DNA of 64,000 nucleotides, taken from Aurantiochytrium sp. KH105. Taxonomy: Eukaryota; Sar; Bigyra; Thraustochytrida; Thraustochytriidae. The translations under genes and the position numbers were made by a program. Shown here in pieces: positions 49,901 to 59,600 of the stretch; the first letter of the stretch is position 1; every line of letters starts with the position of its first letter. Below the pieces are notes generated by a model. That model saw nothing but the letters and a program-made list of their open reading frames with translations, did not search any database and was not told where the DNA came from. The stretch covers positions 248,001-312,000 of the forward strand of contig BGKB01000062.1 in assembly GCA_003116975.1 (NCBI GenBank), in the 5' to 3' direction.

Positions 49901-50489
49901 GGCCAACAAAGGTGTCGACACAGTGCTGTGTCTCGAGGTCCCATGTCTTCAGGAGCATGTCTTTCGAAGAGGACAGCAGCTGCGCCCCGCCTTTGAGGAA
50001 ACGAAGATCGGTGACCTCTTGCTTGTGGCCGCGCAGGCGAAAGAGGCCCACCTGGGCGACGAGGTCCCATAGGATGATGTCTGTGTCGCGAGACCCGGAT
50101 GCCAGTCGCGCGTTATCGGCAGAAAAACACAGAGTCGTGACAGCTGATCGATGACCGTTCAAGGCAACAAGAAAGTTCTTGTCCTTGTACGCCCAAAGCT
50201 TGATCGTGCCGGCGCCATCACCCGTGGCGAGGTAGCGGTCCTCGGGCCCAAGTGCCAGCGCCGAGAGTTCTCTCGACACTGCGTACGGATCAGCGCGGCC
50301 CGCGGTATCCGCGTCACGGAATTTGTGCACGAGCTCGCCGCTTTGCAAGTTCCACACCAAGACATCCTGCACGCCGGACGTGAGCACGTGAGCGCCCTTG
50401 GCGTCGGCCACGATGTTGCAGTCGTGCGCCGCCACCACGCCAAAGCTGTCCTGGTGCGCATACCGGAGGTACGTCTTGCTCGACGCCAT
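46906..50489 (-). CDS. WDR3: WDR3/UTP12 (Dip2) ribosome-biogenesis WD40 protein, frame broken by a 493 bp duplication
   Basis: The ATG at 50489 opens two WD40 propellers: HKQEVTDLRFLKGGAQLLSS, SPVWSVDVNRDETRIVTASS, a Lys-rich KKMKRRLRRLKEKKKKKE linker, YGHKLPVLSMDISDDNALI and HDASVMCVRFIPRTHYMLTA. The C-terminal Utp12 domain follows (LMLQPFSYAVRVFPYLHEVL, LLRVHFKQIVATQNLRPTL). WDR3 is part of the UTP-B subcomplex of the small-subunit processome in the nucleolus. As given, the frame is lost at the N at 48073, because 47580-48072 and 48074-48566 are near-identical direct copies. The offset is 494, not a multiple of three. With one copy and the N taken out the reading is continuous, about 1030 residues against about 940 in animals. 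This looks like an assembly artefact rather than a true mutation. Confidence 0.93.
47580..48566. repeat. 493 bp direct duplication around a single N (probable assembly artefact)
   Basis: Unit 1 is 47580-48072, unit 2 is 48074-48566, and the ambiguous base is 48073. I saw one difference between the units (a at 48047, t at 48541). Both lie in the WDR3 coding sequence. Confidence 0.9.
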
Positions 50490-51126
50490 GGTGGCGCCGC
50501 AGAAGACTTCGCCTCGACCTCCGCGGCCGGTCCTGCCTCGCTCGTCTGCGTGCCTGCGTGCCTGCGCGCGTACGCAGGACCAAGCAAGCGGCCAATCTCA
50601 TTCTGCTACAAGGCGGAGCCCGGCCGCCAATCACCACCGGTCTCGCCGTCCAAGAACGGCCTTTGGAACACGGCCTCGATTGGAACGGAACGCCGCCATT
50701 GAAAAAAAAAAAAAAAAAAAAAAACATGTTTTGACTTCTTTGAAGGAGAAGAGGAAGCACTTTGGGGGGGAGGGGGGTGGCGCTGACGTAGAAGCGACGG
50801 CTGTGAATGGCCTCGCATTCACAATCTGGTGGGGTTGTATTTTTGGGAATATGGAAAAAGCGCACGAAGTCGAGAAAATCCAATGCGCACAAGGCAAGAC
50901 GAGACAATGTTGTTGGCCACAAGGAGGAAAAGAGTAAGACCTTGTATTGATCATTCCAAATCAACTGCAGGAAGATCTGCCCGGACGCAAATGGTTTTGC
51001 AAAGCTCTTCATCTTGGCACAACGACAGACGCAACGCTGATGCTCGATTTATTTATTTATAAGTAAATAAATGAATGGTTTCAATGCACAAAAGAATAAT
51101 CGGGTGAAATCTTAATCGTTGGCAGC
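50490..51126. other. Spacer between WDR3 start and ANKFY1-like stop
   Basis: It contains 24 consecutive A at 50702-50725 and an AT-rich inverted repeat near 51048-51072 (ATTTATTTATTTA / TAAATAAAT). The TTTATT there is AATAAA on the minus strand, about 75 bases past the stop of the minus-strand gene at 51127. No gene is seen. Confidence 0.5.
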
Positions 51127-54100
51127 TCAAGAAAGATTCACATTGCGACGGCGACGATTGCCGTTTGCGGCAGAGGATGCAGCGACACGAATGTGTTTGA
51201 CGTTAGAAGCCTGTGCTGACGACTGCGAGCCGCTCGTCGCGCCAGCCGCAAGATTAGTGGAATCCCGTGCCGCAGAGGCCGATGTTGTTGTGGGCTTCTT
51301 GCGCTGCGAACTAAGGAAACTTCGAGCCGAGGTCGACGAGGCCACGGAGCGCGCCTGACTTTCACGACGATCAAGCTCGTCCTGAAAGGTGTCCTCGTCC
51401 GCCTCGTCGGAAAACTCGTCCTGATCAGATCCAGAATACTCTTCGTCTTGCACGTCTGGCCAGGACAACGCCTCGTGGCAAGCATCGCACACGCGCACAG
51501 GAGAATCAACGCCAAATCGTGGAATAGGGAGTTTGCGACTGGCGCACGTGCTACAATGGATGGAGTGACAGCACCTGCAGTGATGCTTGCGATTCGTAAA
51601 GGAGAATGCCGACTTGCACGTTTCGCACTTGGTCACTTCGGCGTCCTCGACCCAGCGTGGCGCCATCGGTAATTGTTTGATGAGAGCATTGACGAGAAGT
51701 GGAAGCGGCCAATGCTCCCGCGCCAACGCCAAAGGGGTGGCGCCTGCTTGGTCGCGAGCGTTGGGGTCTGCTCCACCACGAATGAGAACGGTAACGGCAC
51801 GAACATGGCCATTCCGCACGGCGACGTGAAGGGGGGTCACACCATCAGACCCAATCGCTTTCATCGTTTCGTGGCCACCCGGAACGCCAACAAGAATTGT
51901 AAGAAGGCGTGTCATGTTCTCGATGCGGGCACGCTGCGCGGGACCAGGGTCCTGGAGCTGACGGAGCCACGATACGTTGCCGCGGATCTGCTGCGATTGC
52001 TTGCGTTGACCGCCGAGCGCAAAGTGTAATGGGACATAGCCGATTTTAGTGCGGGCCATGACGTCAGACTTTGCATCCAAGAGCGTTTCGATGACCTTGC
52101 ACGCACGGCGAAAGACGTCATATTCGGGAAGGTCGTGCTGCTCCGTCTCCTCGGCATCAGGTTTTCCGCTGTTGAGGCGTGCCGTAAAGGCAATCTCCGT
52201 TCGGATGATTGCATCGCAGCCGGTGGCGCACGCGCAGTGCAGCGGAGTTCGACTCTGGAGATCTTTGGCGTTGGTGATGGCTCGGCAGTGAAGGTAGCCA
52301 TCAATGTTTGACCCATGCTTGAGCGTGGTCTTGCCGGATCTCGTGCTTCGTCGACTGCCCACACTCCGGTCGTCGGGGAATCCTCCAGCTTTGGACGGAG
52401 ACGAAGACACGGCAGCAGCGCTGGACGTTGCACCCGAAGAGGAGACCTTTGCGGTTGTGCCGGTTTTGGAAGAAGCTCCCTGATTCGCCGCGCTATCCTG
52501 GTTTTCTGTGTTGCCATCCCTGTCTTTCTGATCACTTTTCTGCGGAGAGCGGGATGTTTTCGGTGACGAAGGTCCGTCGTTCGCTGCGCCGCCGGCGGCG
52601 TGTGCCTGGTCGTGTTGTTGTTGCTGATGTTGCTGGTGCTGCTGTTGAGCGCGACGCTTTGAAGGCGCGGTGGTCTCGGCTTCGTCGACCGCTTCTTCGT
52701 CGAGCTCGCGAGCCATGTCAAGCACCACGAGCACGACGCGATAATGGGCATTTGAGGCTGCGAGATGCAATGCGGTGCTACCTTGATCATATTCGGTGGC
52801 CATGATGAGGCCGAGGGGGTCCTCGCATGCCTGAAGGATGTGGTGAGCCACCTCGGCGTGGCCCTTGCGGGCCGCATGGTGCAAGGCTGTCCAGCCATAG
52901 CGATCGGGAATCATGACGTTGACAGCGGCTTGAAGCAGCTCGACGACCGAGACGTGGCCGCGACGACAAGCAAGATGCAACGCTGTGCATCCGTTTTGGT
53001 CCTGCTGATTGTGGACGACACCATTGGCGAGAAGCACGCGTGCTACATCCGCGTGGCCACCCTCAGCTGCGCAGTGGAGCGCGCAGCGGCCTGTGGCAGG
53101 GTCGCATTCATTAATGTCGGCGCCGGCCTCGACAAGGGCTTCCACGTGACGCGCGTTACCCAGGCGCGCGGCGAGATTAAGCATGGAATGGTGCTGCTGC
53201 ACGTGATCGCGGCGATCACCCATGGAAGCATCTGCGACGCGTTTAGCGCCGAGGATGAGCGTTTCCACGATGCGAGTCATGTCCTCTTGCGAGGACCACG
53301 TGGGCTTATAGCCGAGTTCCTGATCGAGAATGCGAGCAATGCGCGCCTCTGTTTGTGCTGCTGACACCCGAGTACTCGACTCTTGGTCTGCATCAGTTTT
53401 GCCCTCATTGGCCGTGGGTCCAGCCGGAATAGAAGGCAGTCCTGCAGAGCGTTGCGTTGGGCCTGTGGCACTATTTGCGCTGTAAAGATCGTCCACAGAG
53501 GCTTGACGACGCGTGTTGCCCGGCAAGGAGGAGATGGATGAGGACGAAGAAGAAGCGAGACGCGCGTGCCCCTGGTCTCCCTGGGCCGAAGCAGAAAGTA
53601 CTTTGCCCAATTGAAGAGCAATTTCGACGGGGAGAAGGTTTGACAGCGACGTGGGCGCATCTGGATCGACCCCTCTTGAGATGAGATCAAGAACAATGTC
53701 TGCTCTGCCGGTGAGCACGGCAGACTCCATGAGTCGCGGACTTTCTACAGAGCCAGCAATTTCTAAGAGGACGTCGGCGCAGATGCTGGCCTCGCAGGAG
53801 CTTGCGGCATCGTCTTGCGCCCCCTCGCGCAAGTTGGCAACGGGTCCGTGCATGGCTCGAAAAAGCGCAGCACGCGTGGACGGCGGTGCCTCGTCCAGTT
53901 CTGCGTGCACAAAGTTCAGGCATGCGCGGGCAAGACGCGGGTCGATGCACCCATCGAGCCTGTCGCGCTCGACCTTGAGCGCCGTGGCAGCACTTCGGCC
54001 ATGCATGGCAAACTGCAAGACTGCGAGTGCGGTGGAGAACCACTCGTCGGTTCCTCGGCCTTCGCTGACGGTGCGAGCGAGCCAGTCGCCGGCGAGCTCT

Positions 54101-54681
54101 TCGAGCAAGGTGATACCGAAAAGACGGGCGGCGCTGTGAACGCGAGCGCCCAAGTGCAAGTTCCCTGCAGGGATCTCGAGGGCATCCGTGTACATGAAGC
54201 GCACAACAGCGCGCATGACGTCAAAGTCTGCGATTTCGCACTTGATGTCGCTGCGCCCATACCAGGGTCCGCCGACCTTGAGTCGCTGGCGGAAGACGGG
54301 AGATCTCAGACTAAGCACGAGTCTATGCGCTGGGATCTGCTCGATTGTCGTCAGGCCCTGGCCGTCCTCGAAGCCGTGGAGTCGCACGTCTGCGAGCTCA
54401 TGCGAGTTGAACATTTTCCGCAGCCCAAGCCGCACATCGTGCTCGAGGGATCCGGATCTAGCTGCTCCAGATGCCGCTGCGGAGGTGCCGCCTGCCTGGG
54501 CCTTGGTGAGCGGCGGCGTTGTCGCGGTCGTTGTTGGCCGTGACGACGACGCGAGTGAGCTCGCCATGGCCGACTCCGAAGTCGACGCGTTGGCCTGCCG
54601 CTGCTGTTGCTGCTGCTGCCGCTGCTGCTGCAGCGTGGCGCCCGCGGCGCCCTCGCCGGTCTCTGCGCCTCCGTGCGCCAT
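51127..54681 (-). CDS. BTB/POZ-ankyrin-FYVE protein (Rabankyrin-5/ANKFY1-like)
   Basis: This encodes 1184 residues from the ATG at 54681. The N-terminus is Gln/Ala/Thr-rich. A BTB domain lies at about 85-200 (MFNSHELADVRLHGFEDG, IPAHRLVLSLRSPVFRQRL, VVRFMYTDALEI). Ankyrin repeats run from about 500 (MLNLAARLGNARHVEALVEA, CALHCAAEGGHADVARVLLA, GWTALHHAARKGHAEVAHHI), are broken by a disordered Gln/Ser insert (about 680-800), and resume to about 1000. The FYVE zinc finger is at about 1008-1072: WVEDAEVTKCETC, RKHHCRCCHSIHC and RVCDACHEA, with all eight zinc ligands present. FYVE fingers bind PtdIns3P on early endosomes, and the BTB-ankyrin-FYVE order is that of Rabankyrin-5, which acts in macropinocytosis and endosome traffic. 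The usual RHCRxCG Gly is His here. The C-terminal tail is acidic, then Ser/Arg-rich. Confidence 0.9.
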   Translation of the reverse strand: MAHGGAETGEGAAGATLQQQRQQQQQQRQANASTSESAMASSLASSSRPTTTATTPPLTKAQAGGTSAAASGAARSGSLEHDVRLGLRKMFNSHELADVRLHGFEDGQGLTTIEQIPAHRLVLSLRSPVFRQRLKVGGPWYGRSDIKCEIADFDVMRAVVRFMYTDALEIPAGNLHLGARVHSAARLFGITLLEELAGDWLARTVSEGRGTDEWFSTALAVLQFAMHGRSAATALKVERDRLDGCIDPRLARACLNFVHAELDEAPPSTRAALFRAMHGPVANLREGAQDDAASSCEASICADVLLEIAGSVESPRLMESAVLTGRADIVLDLISRGVDPDAPTSLSNLLPVEIALQLGKVLSASAQGDQGHARLASSSSSSISSLPGNTRRQASVDDLYSANSATGPTQRSAGLPSIPAGPTANEGKTDADQESSTRVSAAQTEARIARILDQELGYKPTWSSQEDMTRIVETLILGAKRVADASMGDRRDHVQQHHSMLNLAARLGNARHVEALVEAGADINECDPATGRCALHCAAEGGHADVARVLLANGVVHNQQDQNGCTALHLACRRGHVSVVELLQAAVNVMIPDRYGWTALHHAARKGHAEVAHHILQACEDPLGLIMATEYDQGSTALHLAASNAHYRVVLVVLDMARELDEEAVDEAETTAPSKRRAQQQHQQHQQQQHDQAHAAGGAANDGPSSPKTSRSPQKSDQKDRDGNTENQDSAANQGASSKTGTTAKVSSSGATSSAAAVSSSPSKAGGFPDDRSVGSRRSTRSGKTTLKHGSNIDGYLHCRAITNAKDLQSRTPLHCACATGCDAIIRTEIAFTARLNSGKPDAEETEQHDLPEYDVFRRACKVIETLLDAKSDVMARTKIGYVPLHFALGGQRKQSQQIRGNVSWLRQLQDPGPAQRARIENMTRLLTILVGVPGGHETMKAIGSDGVTPLHVAVRNGHVRAVTVLIRGGADPNARDQAGATPLALAREHWPLPLLVNALIKQLPMAPRWVEDAEVTKCETCKSAFSFTNRKHHCRCCHSIHCSTCASRKLPIPRFGVDSPVRVCDACHEALSWPDVQDEEYSGSDQDEFSDEADEDTFQDELDRRESQARSVASSTSARSFLSSQRKKPTTTSASAARDSTNLAAGATSGSQSSAQASNVKHIRVAASSAANGNRRRRNVNLS

Positions 54682-56639
54682 AGCCTCTGTCGCGCCGCAG
54701 GCCGCGGCGGCGTTGGGCTTGTGGCTGATGATGACGGGGCGAGAGAGTCTCTGCCCATACTAGGCCTAGGCCGAGCCTAGCTCATTATACAGACCGAACA
54801 ACGTTCATTTATAGATCTGGATAGACAAAGATCAGCCCGGGCCGGCACAGCTTATGAACAGCAAGCAGCCCGTCGCAGTCGCTAACGGCCCAGCACTCTA
54901 GTACTACCATGCTTGCTTTATTAGGTGGGACGGGCGTCTTTTGCTCGTGGGACTCGCTCGCTCTCGATGGGTCCAAACTCGCTGCGAATCAATCAATTAT
55001 TCTTGATTTGGGAGCGGTTGCGAGGCGTGTCTTCCAAGGCAATCTGCATACCTTCAATCGACAAGCATGCTTCTCGAGGCGACTCCGAATATCTGCAAAA
55101 TAATATCCCAAACACCTGGAACAAGTCTTCACTCATAAACATGCAAGCCTTGGCCGGGCCCCAAATCTTGCGCATTTTCTTTCGACGATCTCTGTCGATC
55201 CGCAGAGCAGTTTTGCCTATCATAGAATGTCGGTGCTCCACCTCCACCTCCACTTCCTCCGCCGACAGCGACAGCGACAGTTGCCCAAGCTGTGTGTTCC
55301 TCACCGCACCGGTGCGTCTTCCTCCACCGCCACACCCGCGGCTTCGTGCGCACTGCATGTGAGACTGGCGGGTGCTCCTCGCTTTTTCCTTTTCTTTCCG
55401 CACACCATCGCACGATGTCTTGCACACACCTAAAAAGCCGAACGACGCACTCCGCCAGGCCTGCCACTGATGCCGCGGCAACGCGCGTGATGATCTTCGC
55501 CGCTCTTGAGTGTCAGAAAGTCCACGCCTCGTTCGTTCGATTGTTTGTTTGGTTTTATGGTGACCGTAAAAGGATCGATTTCTTTCCAAGCGGCGGCGGC
55601 ACGAGGCCCGGTTCGGAGGGGCCTCGCGCACGACCTGTCCGCGTCTCTCACGCCTACTTCCTCCTCAATTCCTTCTCTACCCCCCAGTCCACCTGTATTC
55701 GTCTCGTCTTGGGGCGTATCGAACAATACCCTGCCCCGACCTTCACCCATATAAACCACCTTAGGGCACCGGGAGGTATACGCGGACTCCGCCGGCACCC
55801 CCCACCTCGATTCCCGCGCGTGCCGCCTCGCGCGCGCTCCTTTTCCCTCAAGGGTCCTCTCGCGCCCGCCCCGCTCGCTCCTCTCCGCCGCGGCGCCGCT
55901 GCTGCTCTCCTCGCCGCCGCCTGCAAGCGCGTCTGCGCCCGCGCGCAGCCAGCAGCAGCAGCAGCGGCTGCGGCAGCCCTCCCGCCATGCGCGCTCGACG
56001 CTGATGATCGATGCCCGCGCGGCACGTGCACGTGCACGTGCGAAAAAAAAGCCAAAAAAGCACGCCCGCCGCCGCGGCCTCGCCCTCCCCGCCCTCGCTG
56101 CAGCCGCCGCGGCCTCGCGCGAGCCCTCCTCCTCCTCCTCCTCCTCCTCGCCGCGCCAGTGCAGCGCCGCTCGCGGCCGCCTCCGCTCGCGCTCGCGGCC
56201 TCGCGGTCGGGGGTCGCGCCGTGCACACGCCGCATTCCACAGCTCAGCTCATTCCTTCATTCATCCAGAGCCCGGCGCGCGCACGTGTATGCACAGAACG
56301 GGAGCAGAGCAGGGCAGCGGAGCAGAGCAGAGCAGACCTGCAACCCGGCGCCGCTGCTGCTGCCGCTGCCGCCGCCGCCGTCGGAGCGGAGTCGGCGCGA
56401 GCCTTGCTGTCGCTGCCCGGCGAGCTGCAAGCGAGCGAGCGAGCGCGTGCGGGCCGGCTGCCTGGCTGGCTGCCTAGGAGAGCGAGTCCAGTCCATCTTC
56501 ACTCGAGACGCGGGCGCGCGTGCGGAAGGCGCTCGCTCGGTCGCCCGGTCGGCGCGGACAGGCGCCGGCAGACCAGGAGCGCGAGGAGGAGGAGGGGGAG
56601 GAGAGCCGCGGCCAGCGCGTCGCGTAGACGCAGGGCGCG
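54682..56639. promoter_or_regulatory. Divergent spacer between ANKFY1-like and myosin genes
   Basis: 1.96 kb. A CTAGGCCTAGG-type palindrome is at 54760-54770, only 80 bp above the ANKFY1-like ATG. AT-richer DNA follows to about 55400, and the last 0.8 kb before the myosin is very GC-rich with GCC/GCG repeats. Long frames on both strands are low-complexity and rejected. Confidence 0.45.
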
Positions 56640-59600
56640 ATGGGGTTCTTCAGCATCCGCGTGAGCAGCAAGAAGCCCACGGCCGAGCAGCTCGAGAAGC
56701 TCGCCGCGAGCAAGGGCAAGCTGCGCAAGCCGACCGGCTGGGTCCGCCGGGAGACCTACGATGGCAAGCCGTACTACTTTAACCACTCGGCCATGTCCGT
56801 GGACGAGAGCGTGCAGTTCGAAAAGCCGGACTCGCTCAAGACCGAAGAGGAGCTCGCGCGCACCAGCGGCGAGTGGGTCTGGGCCCCTCACCCAACCCGC
56901 ATCTGGCAGCCCGCCAAGGTCTTGAAGCGCAACAAGGACGGCTCCGTCCTCGTGCAGCCTTACAAGGGCAACCAAATGACCATTCCCGCCGACGGCCTCA
57001 TGCAGCCGTGCCGGGAAACTGGCAACCGCGTTCAGGAGGTGCCGCTGTGGCCCGTCAACCACACCGCGCTCGACTTTCTCGAGGACGACGTCATCCAGCT
57101 TGACCCCGTCAACGAGGCCACCATCCTGCACAACACCGAGGCGAGGTATGCTCGCGATCAAATTTACACCTGGGTCGGCGCAGGGCGCGCTGTCCTGCTC
57201 TCGCTCAACCCCTACAAGGAGATCGAGGGCTTTGACGAGGCCAACATGTCGTTTCACAAATCACAAGAGAATAAGCCGGACAAGTGGATCCCTCCGCACG
57301 TCTTTGCCATCGCCAACGAGGCCTACGATGCTCTCATCGAAAACAACAAGGACCAGTCCATTCTCATCAGCGGCGACTCTGGCGCAGGCAAGACGGAAAG
57401 CACGCGCCACTGTCTCGAATTTTTCGCCAAACAGGTCGGCAGCGAGGCCGTCGACCATCGCGTCTCAGAAAAGCTCCTCTACGCAAGCCCGCTGCTCGAA
57501 GCTTTTGGCAACGCTGTGACGATCCGTAACTTCAACTCGTCGCGCTTTGGCCGCTGGGTCGAAGTCACCTTCTCGCACGAGTCGGGCCAGATCACCGGCG
57601 CAAAGTTCACCAACTTTCTGCTCGAAAAGACTCGCGTCATTGGCCACCAGGAACGCGAGCGCAGCTTTCACATCTTTTACCAGATCCTCCAGGACGCCGA
57701 TTTGGTCGCGGAACTGGGTCTCGAAAAGCCAAAGGCGTACAGCTACCTCAACCACAGCAAGGCCAGCACGGGAGGCCCCCTTGCTGGCATCGACGACGCC
57801 GCCAAGTTCGAGACGGTCAGGGAAGCCCTGGAGAGCCTCGAGTTCTCTGGAGACGAGCAATCGTCTATCTTTCGCATTCTCAGTGGTGTCCTGAACCTGG
57901 GCAACATCGCGTTCAAGGACGTCGATGACGCCACCTCGCAGGTGACTGGAAGCGAAGTGACCTCTGCTGGCGAGGCGTGGCTTGCCAAGGCTGCCGATGC
58001 GCTCTCGCTCGACGGCGAGGTGCTGCGCGCTATGCTCACCTCTCGCACTCTGTCCACGCGCGGGGAGGAAATTAAAGTGTCGCTGGACGCTGCCGCCGCA
58101 AAGGATGCCACCAATGCCCTGGCCAAGGATGTGTACAACCGCCTTTTTTCGTTCTTGGTCAAGAGCGTCAACGAGGCCATGGCGCCGCCGGCAGAGAGCT
58201 TCAAGATTGGCATTCTCGATATTTTCGGCTTTGAGATCCTCGAAAAGAACTCCTTCGAGCAGCTCCTCATCAACTACTGCAACGAAAAACTCCAGCAATA
58301 CTTTAACGCCCACACGTTCGACGTCGAGGAGAGCTTTTACCGCGCCGAAGGCGTCGACTACAGCTTTCTCAAGTATGTCGACAACCAAGAGGTCCTCGAC
58401 CTTCTCGAGATCAAGTCCAAGGGCATTCTGCACATGCTCGATGACGAGGGCGCCCTGGGTGCCGGCTCGGATCAGAGCTGGCTCGGTAAGGTCGAAAAGG
58501 AGTACGGCGACCACCCATGCTTCGAGACGGACTTTCGGCGCAAGTTCGAATCCGTTCTCAGCTTTGAGATCAAGCATTACGCCGATACCGTCAAGTACGA
58601 CGCTTCCGGATTTGTGTCCAAGAACAAGGACACGCTCTGGGCGGACTTGTACAGTGGCGCTTCGGCCTCGTCCGATGCTGTCATGACGAAAATGTACCCG
58701 GCGCGCACGACGCGGTCGTCCAACACTAAACCTGTGGCGGCGCAGTTCCGCGGCCACGTGAACAACTTGCTCAAGCTCATTCAGTCGACCGAGGTCCGCT
58801 TCATTCGCTGCATCAAGCCTAACGAACGCATGGAGTCGGGCAGCTTCGAGGCCACGCTTGTGGCGCAGCAACTTCGTTACAGTGGTGTTTTCGAAACCAT
58901 TGAAATTCGTCAGGGCGGCTACCCGTTCCGTCTTACTCACAAGCAGTTTGCCTTTCGATACGCCTGCATCAACATTGGCCTCAAGTACCCCAAATTCGAC
59001 GGCCATTCGGCTTGGCGCAATCTTTGCGCTGAAATCCTCAACAACTTTTATGACGAGACTGTCGCACAGAACGCACAGCTTGGTAACTCGATGGTTCTTT
59101 ACCGAGTTGAGGTGCACAAACCTCTCGAGGTGGCGCGTAACCTCGCCATCGAGGTCAACCTTCCCCGCATCCAGGGCTTCATCCGTGGCGCCATTGGTCG
59201 CCACTACGCGAATCAGCTTCGCGAGGCCGAGGACACCCTTCAGGCGGCCCTCGACGCCGGCAACGATATTGCGCTGGTGCGCAAGGGCTTTAGCCTCGTC
59301 GAAGATACCAAGGCTTGGTTGGAGCCGAATCTTTCGTTTCTGCCGGCGTACCCGATGCAGCTTTACAACAAGGGTCGTCACCTCGAATCTCGTCTTGTCG
59401 CGTTCGAGGAGCTCGAGGCCGAAATGCACGAGGCCTCGGACAACAAGGTTGCCGAAAAGGTCGACGTCGCTCTTTACAAGCACCTCATTGAGCTTTGCGA
59501 GCGCGCGGATGGAGACTTGGCCGATGTCGTGCGCACCAACGCGCAGCAAGACCTCTATGAATTCTGCCAGGAGCTCATTCACGACTCGCCCCCGGGTCTT

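Noticed and set aside
54993..55631. 212-codon minus-strand frame in the ANKFY1-like/myosin spacer
   Set aside because: Low complexity (Arg/Ser, Glu/Val repeats), no strong start and no recognisable domain.
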